A stretch of DNA of 12,592 nt, from NCBI GenBank assembly GCA_012727825.1, contig JAAYGH010000092.1, positions 1 through 12,592 of the forward strand, read 5' to 3'. The DNA is from Trueperella sp. (lineage in GTDB: Bacteria; Actinomycetota; Actinomycetes; Actinomycetales; Actinomycetaceae). Shown in pieces: positions 1-8,259 of this stretch. The position numbers and the translations under genes were made by a program. How positions within the stretch are numbered: position 1 is the stretch's first letter; the number at the start of each line of letters is the position of its first letter. Under the pieces are notes generated by a model. It saw only the letters and a program-made list of their open reading frames with translations, did not search any database and had not been told where the DNA came from.

Positions 1-81
1 CGTTATTGCCAGAAGCTGAAGTGGAGTGATTCAAGTGTGGGACTGAGGGCCCGCTTCGGCTTATTTTCGCCTGTCAAACGC

Positions 82-1695
82 CTAGGATTGTTCGGCTACG
101 GGAGTCTGCCCCGAGCGGAGTAAGCCGTAGACGTAGCCGTCGGTGAGGGCTTCCCACGACGCCTCGATGACGTCGTCGCCAACACCCACCGTGGTCCACG
201 TGCCATCGGAATCCTGCATCGTGATCATCACCCGAGTGACTGCCTGCGTGCCACTCGAGGAGTCGAGAATGCGCACCTTAAAATCCATCAGTGCCATCGC
301 TTCAAGATCGTCATACACCGGTGTGAGCGCCGCGCGCAGAGCTTCGTCGAGTGCGTGGACTGGGCCCACGCCCTCCCCCATGCGCATGAGGCGCTGACCG
401 CCGGCGTGCAGCTTGACTCGCGCCTCGCTGACCGTGGTGCCAGGTTCACCGGGCTTTGACGTAATATCCGTCGACCACTGCTCAACCTCGAAAAACGCGA
501 GTCGCTGACCATCAAGCACCTCGCGCACGAGCAGCTCGAACGAGGCATCTGCGGCGTCGTAGGTGTATCCCTGAGCTTCAGCCTCCTTGACCCGGCGCGT
601 GATCTCGCCGAGCTCGTCCTTGCGCTCCGACAGATCGATATCAAACTCGCGCGCCTTGAGCTCCACCGACGAACGGCCAGCCATGTCGGACACCAGCATG
701 CGCATCACGTTGCCGACTCGCTCCGGATCGATGTGCTGATACAAATTCGGATCCACGCGGATGGCCGATGCATGCAGGCCGGCCTTGTGTGCGAACGAAG
801 AGTTGCCCACGTAGGGCTGACGCATCTGCGGCGCCATGTTCGTCAGCTCCGCGATCGCATGCGAGACTGACGAAAAATCGGCGAGCTGTTCGGGAGAGAC
901 GGTGCCATAGTCCGTCTTGAGAGCTAGGTTCGCGACGGCGGTCAGCAAGTTCGCATTGCCCGTGCGTTCCCCATAGCCATTGATGGTGCCCTGAATCTGC
1001 CGACACCCGGCGTCAACCCCAGCGAGCGTGTTCGCAACCGCACACCCGCCGTCGTCGTGAGCGTGAATGCCGAGCGGAGGATTGACGACGCCGTAGCGCT
1101 CGAGTCGCGCCGTCAGATCGCTGACGATGCGGGTGATCGTTGAGGGTAGTGAGCCGCCGTTCGTGTCGCACAGGACGGCCCACGAGGCGCCCGCGTTGAG
1201 GGCTTCGGCGACCACCGACGTCGTGTAGTCGGGGTCTGCGATAAAGCCATCAAAGAAATGCTCCAGGTCCACCATGACTTCGCGCCCCTGCTCCCGCAGG
1301 TAGGTCACGGTGTCGCGAACCATACGAAGATTTTCCTCGCCGTCAGTGCGCAGAGCCTGCTCGACGTGGCGGATGTCGGACTTGGCAACGAGGCAGATGA
1401 CGTGTGCACCGGAGTCCAGCAAGGCAGCAACCTGGCCGTCTGTGGAGGCGGGCACCCCGGCCTTCGTCGTCGAACCAAAGGCGGTCAGCGTGGCATGCTC
1501 GAGTGGATTATTCTCTTTCAACGCATTGAAAAACTCGGTATCGCGCGGGATCGCTCCCGGCCAGCCGCCCTCAATGTAATCGGCGCCCATCGCCTCGATG
1601 TGCGGAAGCATCGCAAGCTTGTCCGCGACCGAAAGGTTAATACCTTCCTGCTGTGCACCATCACGAAGCGTGGTGTCATAAACGAAAATTTTCAT
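82..1695 (-). CDS. cimA: (R)-citramalate synthase (CimA-type, 2-isopropylmalate synthase family)
   Basis: The enzyme condenses pyruvate with acetyl-CoA to (R)-citramalate, the first step of threonine-independent isoleucine synthesis. The 537-residue protein has an N-terminal HMGL-type TIM barrel. DTTLRDG is at residues 7-13, with R11 and D12 as catalytic and metal residues. HAHDD (211-215) supplies two metal histidines, and the GYGERTGNANL stretch is at 240-250. A C-terminal LeuA-type regulatory domain covers roughly 400-520. The YIEGGWPG segment (40-47) is typical of citramalate synthases rather than LeuA. The start is placed at 1695, where MKIFVYD begins, because ATGA there overlaps the ilvE stop by 4 bp, implying translational coupling. 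The open frame extends nine codons upstream inside ilvE, but those residues are not family-like. It is the last gene of leuB-ilvE-cimA, and I see no convincing terminator in the 81 bp that follow. A homocitrate or isopropylmalate synthase is less likely. Confidence 0.9.
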   Translation of the reverse strand: MKIFVYDTTLRDGAQQEGINLSVADKLAMLPHIEAMGADYIEGGWPGAIPRDTEFFNALKENNPLEHATLTAFGSTTKAGVPASTDGQVAALLDSGAHVICLVAKSDIRHVEQALRTDGEENLRMVRDTVTYLREQGREVMVDLEHFFDGFIADPDYTTSVVAEALNAGASWAVLCDTNGGSLPSTITRIVSDLTARLERYGVVNPPLGIHAHDDGGCAVANTLAGVDAGCRQIQGTINGYGERTGNANLLTAVANLALKTDYGTVSPEQLADFSSVSHAIAELTNMAPQMRQPYVGNSSFAHKAGLHASAIRVDPNLYQHIDPERVGNVMRMLVSDMAGRSSVELKAREFDIDLSERKDELGEITRRVKEAEAQGYTYDAADASFELLVREVLDGQRLAFFEVEQWSTDITSKPGEPGTTVSEARVKLHAGGQRLMRMGEGVGPVHALDEALRAALTPVYDDLEAMALMDFKVRILDSSSGTQAVTRVMITMQDSDGTWTTVGVGDDVIEASWEALTDGYVYGLLRSGQTPVAEQS

Positions 1696-2837
1696 GAGGC
1701 ATCTGCGATCTTGTAAAGCCATCCGAAACGATCCTCGGCATGGCCGAGCTGGATGGCGGTGAGTTCATCATAAATTGCGGTAGTTGTGCCGCCCACGGGC
1801 ACCTCGATATCGAAGTCATCCGAAGCAAGGCGACCAATCGGGGTGACGACAGCGGCCGTTCCGCACGCGAACATTTCTGCGACGTCGCCGGAGGCGAGGC
1901 CGTCTAAGACCGACTGGAGGGAGATCGTCTCTTCGGATATCGGCGTGCCCTGCGATTCAAGTAGCTGAATAATTGACGAGCGGGTGCCACCGGGCAGGAT
2001 GTTGCCGGTGAGCGCCGGGGTCCTGATCGAACCATCGGCCATCACGATAAAGACGTTCATGCCGCCGAGCTCGTCGACATTCGTATTTGTTGCGGCGTCG
2101 AGGAATAGGACCTCATCGTAACCGGCCTGCGCCGCGCGCACCTTCGGCAGCAACGACGAGGCGTAGTTGCCGCCCGTCTTGACGTCACCCATTCCGCCCG
2201 GACCCGCGCGGTGGTATTCGCGGTCGACCCACAGCTCAATTGGCTGAAGCCCATTCTTGAAATACGCACCTGACGGCGAAGCAATGACGATGTATTCGTA
2301 CCGTGCCGCCGCGCGCACGCCAAGGAATGATTCCGATGCGAAGACGAAGGGGCGCAGGTAGAGCGAGGTACCCGGCTCGGATGGAACCCAGCGGGCATCC
2401 GCGCGCACAAGATCCACGATCGAGGCGAGGAAGTCTTCGTGCGGGAGCTCCGGAATCGCGAGTCTCCGGTTCGACATATTGATTCGCGCCGCATTGTAGG
2501 TGGGGCGGAACGTCCAGATCGACCCGTCATCATGCCGATAAGCCTTCATGCCCTCGAACGTTTCCTGGCCGTAGTGCAGGACGGCGCCAGCGGGATCAAG
2601 CGTGAGTGGGCCATAGGGCTCCACGACCTTGTTGTGCCAGCCCTCCTCCGCCGTCCACGTGGCATGTGCCATGTAATCGGTGAAATCTGAGCCGAAACCG
2701 AGGTTCGACAACACGCGCTCGTGTTCCTCGTCCGATGCGACCGCATCGTGCGGCTGAAGCGCGAACGTGCCTGCGAGGCCGTCCGCCCCGGCAATCGGCT
2801 GTGCGGCAAGTTTCTCTAGGTCGGTGGGCTGGCGCAT
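1692..2837 (-). CDS. ilvE: branched-chain amino acid aminotransferase
   Basis: A PLP-dependent class IV aminotransferase that carries out the last step of valine, leucine and isoleucine synthesis, and the first step of their breakdown, with glutamate/2-oxoglutarate as partner. The 381-residue length is normal for the actinobacterial and eukaryotic-like type. Visible landmarks are YGQETFEGMKAYR (89-101), the Schiff-base lysine K220 in GDVKTGGNYA, the DELGGMN segment (255-261) with the cofactor-contacting glutamate, and GGTRSS (283-288), which binds the PLP phosphate. The ATG at 2837 follows an AAAGGA ribosome site. An 81-bp gap separates it from leuB upstream. A TAGATT box (2864-2859) could be an internal -10, but no matching -35 is evident. 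Its stop overlaps the cimA start as ATGA, so the two are probably translated in a coupled way. Confidence 0.95.
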   Translation of the reverse strand: MRQPTDLEKLAAQPIAGADGLAGTFALQPHDAVASDEEHERVLSNLGFGSDFTDYMAHATWTAEEGWHNKVVEPYGPLTLDPAGAVLHYGQETFEGMKAYRHDDGSIWTFRPTYNAARINMSNRRLAIPELPHEDFLASIVDLVRADARWVPSEPGTSLYLRPFVFASESFLGVRAAARYEYIVIASPSGAYFKNGLQPIELWVDREYHRAGPGGMGDVKTGGNYASSLLPKVRAAQAGYDEVLFLDAATNTNVDELGGMNVFIVMADGSIRTPALTGNILPGGTRSSIIQLLESQGTPISEETISLQSVLDGLASGDVAEMFACGTAAVVTPIGRLASDDFDIEVPVGGTTTAIYDELTAIQLGHAEDRFGWLYKIADAS

Positions 2838-2918
2838 GTCGTCCTTTCGTTTCGTCTCAATCTAGCGCGGGTGTCACGCCGGCGCTCGCGCGCGGTTGCA
2901 GTTGGTTAGTGCCGCAGC

Positions 2919-3968
2919 TTACGCAAGTAAAGCGACGACGGCGTCGCCAATCTCCTGCGTGGTCCGTACCAGCGGGGTTCCGTTCGCGGCGGCGTCTGCG
3001 CGGGCTTCCATGTCGGCGTCGACGGCGCTTTGGACCTGACGAGCAAGTTCAGGATACTCGAGGAAATCGAGCATCAGGGCGATCGAGGAGATGGTTGCAA
3101 TCGGGTCGGCGGTCGAGGTGCCTGCGATGTCTGGGGCTGAGCCGTGGACGGGTTCGAACATCGATGGGAAGGTCTTGTCCGGATTGATGTTGCCCGACGC
3201 CGCGAGCCCAATTCCGCCCGTGATGGCGCCGGCTTCGTCGGTGAGGATGTCGCCAAACAGGTTGTCGGTGACGATCACGTCGAAGCGGCCGGGATCAGTG
3301 ACGAGGAAGATCGTGGCCGCGTCAACGTGCAGGTAATCGGTCTGGACCTCAGGGTATTCCGCGCCGACTTCCTCGACCGTTCGGCGCCACAGGTGGCCGG
3401 CGTTGACGAGCACATTGTGCTTGTGCACGAGCGTGAGCTTCTTGCGGCGAGCCTGCGCCTGCTCGAACGCGAATCGGACGACGCGCTCCGCGCCGTACCT
3501 GGTGTTCACCGACACTTCGGTTGCAATCTCATGCGGGGTGCCTTCGCGGATCACGCCGCCGTTGCCCGCGTACAAACCCTCGGTGCCCTCACGAACGACC
3601 ACGAAGTCGATCTCGCCCGGATCGCCGAGCGGGGTGGGCACACCCTGGTAATACTTGGAGGGGCGCAGGTTCACGTACTGATCGAGCTCGAAGCGGAGCT
3701 TGAGGAGCAAACCGCGTTCAAGCACGCCCGATGGCATCGACGGATCGCCGACTGCTCCGAGCAAAATGACGTCCTTCGACTTGATCTCCTCCAGCTCGGC
3801 GTCGGTCAGTACCTCACCAGTGCGGTGGTAGCGCGATGCGCCAAGATCGTAGCTGGTCTGGTTGAAGGTGACCTCTCCGTTTGTCACGGCGTCGAGCACC
3901 TTGAGCGCCTCTGCCACAACTTCGGGGCCAATACCGTCACCAGGGATCACTGCAAGTTCAATAGTCAT
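2919..3968 (-). CDS. leuB: 3-isopropylmalate dehydrogenase
   Basis: An NAD-dependent cytosolic oxidative decarboxylase that converts 3-isopropylmalate to 2-oxoisocaproate in leucine synthesis. In the citramalate route it also acts on 3-methylmalate, giving 2-oxobutyrate. The 349-residue protein has the isocitrate/isopropylmalate dehydrogenase fold. GDGIGPE is at 10-16, and [17 protein letters not shown] (87-103) carries R92 and R102. R126 and Y133 lie in the [11 protein letters not shown] segment, with K183 in VHKHN. Likely metal ligands are D216, D240 and D244 ([11 protein letters not shown]), and [13 protein letters not shown] (271-283) belongs to the NAD site. These match the known catalytic set of the family. 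No Shine-Dalgarno sequence precedes the ATG. Instead a TAGACT box ends 7 nt before it, suggesting a leaderless mRNA. It is the first gene of leuB-ilvE-cimA, and next to CimA it may well serve both pathways. Confidence 0.95.
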   Translation of the reverse strand: MTIELAVIPGDGIGPEVVAEALKVLDAVTNGEVTFNQTSYDLGASRYHRTGEVLTDAELEEIKSKDVILLGAVGDPSMPSGVLERGLLLKLRFELDQYVNLRPSKYYQGVPTPLGDPGEIDFVVVREGTEGLYAGNGGVIREGTPHEIATEVSVNTRYGAERVVRFAFEQAQARRKKLTLVHKHNVLVNAGHLWRRTVEEVGAEYPEVQTDYLHVDAATIFLVTDPGRFDVIVTDNLFGDILTDEAGAITGGIGLAASGNINPDKTFPSMFEPVHGSAPDIAGTSTADPIATISSIALMLDFLEYPELARQVQSAVDADMEARADAAANGTPLVRTTQEIGDAVVALLA

Positions 3969-3975
3969 GGCTCAT

Positions 3976-3981
3976 AGTCTA
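3976..3981 (-). promoter_or_regulatory. putative -10 box of leuB (leaderless promoter)
   Basis: TAGACT fits the TANNNT actinobacterial -10 pattern and ends 7 nt before the leuB ATG. Transcription would therefore begin at or within a base or two of the start codon. There is no purine-rich ribosome site in between. No clear -35 hexamer is seen at the usual distance. The call rests on position and pattern only. Confidence 0.5.
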
Positions 3982-4086
3982 GGCAACTGCCCACATGGTG
4001 AGCCGGTATTTTCACGTGCTGGACACGTCGTTGAGCGGTGCCTCACGAGCGTATTGCCGGTTTCGTGTTTCGTGGCCCGGCGGTGG

Positions 4087-4092
4087 GATAGT
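4087..4092 (+). promoter_or_regulatory. putative -10 box of the YeiH-family gene
   Basis: GATAGT matches four of six positions of TATAAT and ends 6 nt before the ATG at 4099, so the transcript would start at the start codon. The GGTGGGA just upstream (4082-4088) could instead be a poor, distant ribosome site. No good -35 is visible. The 130-bp gap to leuB must hold both divergent promoters. Confidence 0.35.
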
Positions 4093-4098
4093 TATTCC

Positions 4099-5139
4099 AT
4101 GTCCACACTCCGTACCTACCTCCCGGGTTTCATCTTCGTTGCTCTGGCAACGGCGGTCGCCTACGGGATTAACGTGTTCGTGCCGACCCTTTCTGCGCTA
4201 CTTGTTGCCATCTTGCTGGGCATGTTGCTACGCAATATCGGGCTCGTCCCGGCTGCCGCGGAGCCTGGCCTGAAATTTGTGTCGAAGAAAGTTCTGCGTG
4301 CTGGCGTTGTGCTACTGGGATTCCAGCTCTCCCTTCGAGTGATCGTTGATCTCGGGCTCGGGGCTCTCGTGACGATTCTCGCCACCGTGGTTGGCACATT
4401 TGCGGGCACGTTGGCAATTGGGCGCCTACTGAAGATGGACATGCCTGATCGCTACTTGGTAGCAACGGGCACATCGATTTGCGGCGCGTCCGCAATCGCC
4501 GCCATGTCCGCCGTCGTTGACGACGGCAAGGACCGCCGGGCCGTGGAAGAGTCAGCGGCTATAGCACTCGCTGGCGTGACGATCTTCGGTACCATCTCGA
4601 TGCTCGCACTGCCCGCCATCATTAACGCGACAGGCATGGATGTGATGCCCGCGGGTGTATGGATCGGCTCGGCTGTGCACGAGGTGGGGCAGGTTGTGGC
4701 CGCCGGAGGTTTCGTCTCTCCCGAAGTCCAGCAGGTGGCGGTTGCCTCCAAACTTGGGCGGGTGCTGACACTTGCTCCGATGGTGGTGCTTGTCGGGTTG
4801 ACGATGCGCCGGCGCCTCACCAGTCATTCCGGAGGCGAAGCCAATGACTCGGCACGCCGTGTCGCAGTGAATACTCCCCCACTCGTTCCCCTCTTTGTTG
4901 CGGGCTTCGTCGCCATGGTGATCCTGCGAACCGTCCTCGATCTTCCCGATTCGCACGCACTACCCTCGACGATCGAGCTCTTCGCGTCACTGTTCCTCAC
5001 CGCGGCAATGGTGGGAATGGGCGCTGCGGTCAATATCCGCTCGGTCCTGCGCCGCGGGCGGGCGTCAATCGCGCTCTCGCTCGTGGCCGGCACTCTGGCC
5101 GCGCTCATCTCACTCGCCTGCGTGCTCGTGCTCCTCTGA
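4099..5139 (+). CDS. YeiH/UPF0324 family membrane protein (putative sulfate exporter family)
   Basis: A 346-residue, very hydrophobic protein of about ten membrane segments, matching the YeiH/UPF0324 (Cons_hypoth698) family, which databases label putative sulfate exporter on thin evidence. Recognisable family blocks are LLGFQLSL (72-79), the glycine-rich GTSICGASAIAA (124-135) and GSAVHEVGQVVAAG (190-203), with a polar loop at about 237-262 and four or so further helices after it. The start is taken at the ATG beginning MSTLRTYLPGF, where the first membrane helix starts. The same frame is open further upstream, but that part runs antisense to leuB and is not family-like. It is transcribed divergently from leuB and appears monocistronic. 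Structured repeats begin 9 bp after the stop. No neighbour points to sulfur metabolism, so the substrate is unknown. Confidence 0.85.
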   Translation: MSTLRTYLPGFIFVALATAVAYGINVFVPTLSALLVAILLGMLLRNIGLVPAAAEPGLKFVSKKVLRAGVVLLGFQLSLRVIVDLGLGALVTILATVVGTFAGTLAIGRLLKMDMPDRYLVATGTSICGASAIAAMSAVVDDGKDRRAVEESAAIALAGVTIFGTISMLALPAIINATGMDVMPAGVWIGSAVHEVGQVVAAGGFVSPEVQQVAVASKLGRVLTLAPMVVLVGLTMRRRLTSHSGGEANDSARRVAVNTPPLVPLFVAGFVAMVILRTVLDLPDSHALPSTIELFASLFLTAAMVGMGAAVNIRSVLRRGRASIALSLVAGTLAALISLACVLVLL

Positions 5140-5148
5140 GGTTGCCAA

Positions 5149-5308
5149 CTGGGAGCGGCGAAATAGCCGGGCTCCCGCGGGTTTCCCCTACCGGAGCACC
5201 GTAATAGCCCGGACCTCCCCGGGTTTTGCCCACCCGGAGCACCATTCCCCACTGGAAGCAGCGTAATAGCCCGGGTTCCCGCTGGTTTCCCTACCAGGAG
5301 CACCATAT
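5149..5308. repeat. degenerate ~46-bp structured tandem repeat cluster
   Basis: Three near-complete units lie at about 5149-5194, 5191-5237 and 5252-5297. A truncated unit sits between the second and third (5234-5255) and another partial copy begins at 5294. Each full unit has ctgg or ccgg at its left end, then ggagc/ggaagc, aatagcc(c)ggg, a C-rich stretch, gggttt or ggttt, and ccgg or ccag at the right end. Adjacent units share the 4-bp end. Units A and C look about four-fifths identical by eye. A short hairpin recurs in the right half: ccggg/cccgg in the second unit and ctgg/ccag in the third, with changes on both arms. This suggests that an RNA or DNA fold is conserved. The cluster begins just past the YeiH-gene stop. 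Its origin and role are unknown. Confidence 0.75.
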
Positions 5309-5480
5309 TGAAGAGGACGCACCCTATACAGGGGGCTTTTGAACTTTAGGTACGTCGGGTAGGAAAATATCAGGTCGATCTGCGTTCTACGGCGACATCA
5401 CGCCCCCAGCGCCTACTTCTTGGAGCCGCACCTACGTGAAAAGGGACATCAGAGACTACTGACCAGTCAGACGGCCACGG
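5309..5480. other. gene-free stretch with no recognised feature
   Basis: Together with the repeats before it and the hairpin after it, this completes a 420-bp gene-free gap between converging genes. I see no plausible coding frame with a ribosome site. There is a short CCCT-ATAC-AGGG stem followed by GGCTTTT at about 5321-5340, which could be a very weak plus-strand terminator. A 12-bp palindrome with arms CTGAC/GTCAG lies at 5459-5470. Nothing else was identified. Confidence 0.4.
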
Positions 5481-5525
5481 AGAAGGGCACTCAACGCCAG
5501 TTTTACCGGTGTTGAGTGCCCTTCT
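5481..5525. terminator. 18-bp hairpin between converging YeiH-family gene and aspA (likely bidirectional terminator)
   Basis: The arms at 5481-5498 and 5508-5525 pair over 18 positions with one G-U and a 9-nt loop. The outer 15 bp, AGAAGGGCACTCAAC with its complement, are perfect. It lies 34 bp past the aspA stop. There is no proper T-run on either strand (CTTCTTACAA on plus, TTCTCC on minus), so it would be a U-poor terminator or an mRNA 3'-end stabiliser. The symmetry lets it act on both strands. Confidence 0.75.
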
Positions 5526-5559
5526 TACAAACAGTTTTATTCTGAGGCCGATTCGCCGC

Positions 5560-6987
5560 CTAGTCCTCGTCGTCGTAGAACTTGCCCATGTACGTCGGGT
5601 TCATGAGGTTCTCAACAGATAAGGCGTCGTCGAGTTGCTCGTCGGTCATCAGGCCGTGCTCAAGAACAAGTTCGCGCACGCCCCTGCCCGTCGCAGCTGC
5701 TTCCTTGCCGATCGAGTCGCCTTCAGCGTGGCCGATGAAATCGTTGAGATAGGTGACGATACCGATCGAGTTCATCACGTTGGCCTTGCACACGTCCTCG
5801 TTCACCGTGATGCCATCAACGCAGCGTTCGCGCAGCGTCTTCAGCGCGTTGCGCATGATGTACACGTCCTCAAACAAGCACTGCGTGATGATTGGTTCCA
5901 TCACGTTGAGCTGAAGCTGGCCAGCCTCAGAGGCAAACGCGACCGTCGTGGCGTTACCGAGCACCTTGTAACACACCTGGTTCACGACCTCGGGGATCAC
6001 CGGGTTCACCTTTGCCGGCATGATCGACGAACCAGCCTGCATCTCCGGCAGATTAATCTCGTTCAATCCGGCGCGCGGGCCCGAACTGAGCAGGCGCAAA
6101 TCATTACAGATCATCGACACCTTGGTCGCGAGCCGCTTGAACGAACCCGAAACAGTCACGAACACGCCCGTATCCGATGTTGCCTCCACGAGGTCAGGTG
6201 CGCCGCTGATCTCGAAACCGGTCACCTCAGCAAGCCGCTTGACCGCCGCCTCCTGGAACCCCGGAGGCGTGTTCAGGCCGGTGCCGATCGCCGTTGCGCC
6301 AAGGTTAACCTCAAGAAGAAGCTTCATCTCCTGGCGCAGGTAGCGCACCTCCTCTTCCATGAGGGTGCGGAACGCGCCGAACTCCTGACCAACCGTCATC
6401 GGAACCGCGTCCTGCATCTGGGTGCGGCCCATCTTGATGACGTTCTTGTTCTTCTCCGATATTCGCCCAAACGAGTCGGCAAGCGCCTGCACCTCCTCGA
6501 TGAGGCTCTCAATGAGCTTGTAGAGGGCGATGCGGATGCCGGTTGGATAGGCGTCGTTGGTGGACTGGGATTTGTTGACATCATTATTCGGGTTGATTAC
6601 CGAATAGGTTCCCTTTTTCTCCCCCAACACCTCGAGAGCGAGGTTCGCAATCACCTCGTTCGTATTCATGTTGACCGACGTGCCCGCACCACCTTGGAAC
6701 ATGTCGATCGGGAACTGGTCCATAGCCTTGGCGTCGTCCATAATCAGATCGCACGCGGCAACAATGGCCTCGGCTGTCTTCTTGGGAAGGACACGCGTGT
6801 CTCGGTTCGCGAGCGCCACCGCCTTCTTCGTCAGCGCCATGCCTTGAATAAATTCGGGGTAATCGTTCATCGTGCGCCCGGAAATGCGGAAATTCTCCAT
6901 CGCCCTAAGCGTGTGAATGCCGTAGTAGGCATCCCCGGGAATTTCGCGGGATCCGAGAAGATCTTTTTCGATGCGGGGCTCAGCCAT
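5560..6987 (-). CDS. aspA: aspartate ammonia-lyase (aspartase)
   Basis: The enzyme reversibly deaminates L-aspartate to fumarate and ammonia in the cytosol. The 475-residue length fits aspartases of the fumarase/aspartase superfamily. Visible blocks are [14 protein letters not shown] (99-112), [13 protein letters not shown] (138-150), [10 protein letters not shown] (188-196 region) and the signature loop [11 protein letters not shown] (319-329), where S320 is the expected catalytic serine. The glutamine in GRTQ.QDAVP, as in E. coli AspA, and the aspartase-like N-terminus favour aspartase over class II fumarase, which has histidine there. The ATG at 6987 is chosen because AAAGGAGA lies 5-6 nt upstream. 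The frame extends 14 codons further, but across that ribosome site and into the promoter region. It appears monocistronic, with its own promoter, an operator-like inverted repeat and a downstream hairpin. Confidence 0.93.
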   Translation of the reverse strand: MAEPRIEKDLLGSREIPGDAYYGIHTLRAMENFRISGRTMNDYPEFIQGMALTKKAVALANRDTRVLPKKTAEAIVAACDLIMDDAKAMDQFPIDMFQGGAGTSVNMNTNEVIANLALEVLGEKKGTYSVINPNNDVNKSQSTNDAYPTGIRIALYKLIESLIEEVQALADSFGRISEKNKNVIKMGRTQMQDAVPMTVGQEFGAFRTLMEEEVRYLRQEMKLLLEVNLGATAIGTGLNTPPGFQEAAVKRLAEVTGFEISGAPDLVEATSDTGVFVTVSGSFKRLATKVSMICNDLRLLSSGPRAGLNEINLPEMQAGSSIMPAKVNPVIPEVVNQVCYKVLGNATTVAFASEAGQLQLNVMEPIITQCLFEDVYIMRNALKTLRERCVDGITVNEDVCKANVMNSIGIVTYLNDFIGHAEGDSIGKEAAATGRGVRELVLEHGLMTDEQLDDALSVENLMNPTYMGKFYDDED

Positions 6988-7001
6988 GTGCTCTCCTTTG
7001 A

Positions 7002-7033
7002 GTGAGTGAGGCGCCGGTGAGTACCTCACTCAC
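7002..7033. promoter_or_regulatory. operator-like inverted repeats overlapping the aspA transcription start
   Basis: A perfect 10-bp inverted repeat (gtgagtgagg at 7002-7011, cctcactcac at 7024-7033) has a 12-nt spacer, so the arm centres are 22 bp apart, about two helical turns. Nested in it is a second palindrome, GTGAG-TAC-CTCAC, at 7017-7029. GTGAG half-sites occur at 7002, 7006 and 7017, with CTCAC at 7025 and 7029. The left arm on the coding strand overlaps the expected start site, so a bound regulator would block RNA polymerase. An RNA hairpin role is possible but part of the arm is probably not transcribed. Confidence 0.55.
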
Positions 7034-7063
7034 ATAATATATTGTGTTCGATACCAGTGCCAA
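7034..7063 (-). promoter_or_regulatory. aspA promoter
   Basis: On the minus strand TTGGCA (7063-7058) resembles the -35 consensus TTGACA. It is followed after 16 nt by TATATT (7041-7036), or after 18 nt by TATTAT (7039-7034). Either predicts a start near 7029-7027 and an untranslated leader of about 40 nt carrying the strong AAAGGAGA ribosome site. This is the best-looking housekeeping promoter in the window. Confidence 0.7.
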
Positions 7064-7075
7064 CGTTTTGCGTAA

Positions 7076-7121
7076 CTAAAAAGCCTGAAAGGGCGGCTCG
7101 GAATCGAACCGCCCTCTCAGG
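7076..7121 (-). terminator. intrinsic terminator of the ilvBNC operon
   Basis: Downstream of ilvC on the minus strand, positions 7121-7084 fold into a 17-bp stem with two G-U pairs and an ATTC tetraloop. The stem starts CCTGAGAGGGCGG and closes with CCGCCCTTTCAGG. A C and then five T residues (7082-7078) follow. This is a classic factor-independent terminator, 43 bp after the ilvC stop, separating the operon from the aspA promoter. Confidence 0.92.
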
Positions 7122-7163
7122 TAGTAGCGCCGCTGTCAGCGACGATGTGGTGCGCTCGTCCGC

Positions 7164-8219
<1,056 letters not shown>

Positions 8220-8259
8220 CTAAGACGGTTGGGGTGTGGACGGCTGAGCGTCCCACCAG

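Noticed and set aside
46..68. CCG-CTT-CGG stem followed by TTATTTT as a terminator for a gene left of the window
   Set aside because: The stem is only about 3-4 bp and does not extend, so it is too weak to call. No terminator for cimA is visible there either.
82..1695. 2-isopropylmalate synthase (LeuA) or homocitrate synthase
   Set aside because: The YIEGGWPG region, overall length and coupling to ilvE and leuB fit citramalate synthase better. An enzyme assay would settle it.
2859..2864. Internal promoter for ilvE (TAGATT)
   Set aside because: There is no -35 at a usable distance, and GTGACA lies only 8 nt upstream. It is kept only as a remark in the ilvE entry.
5149..5308. CRISPR array
   Set aside because: Units abut or share ends, with no regular unique spacers, and they are too degenerate.
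5560..6987. Class II fumarase
   Set aside because: GRTQ.QDAVP with glutamine, instead of the fumarase GRTH, and the N-terminal region match aspartase better.
5635..7005. Very long open frame on the plus strand antisense to aspA; similar ones lie antisense to ilvC (7254-8396), ilvB (9198-10367) and the AspT-like gene (10841-11713)
   Set aside because: They mirror well-recognised genes, have low-complexity Arg/His/Leu-rich translations without family motifs, and are expected from codon bias in GC-rich DNA.
7084..7121. GGTTCGATTCC resembles a tRNA T-loop
   Set aside because: It is the apex of the ilvC terminator hairpin. No acceptor, D or anticodon arm can be placed around it.
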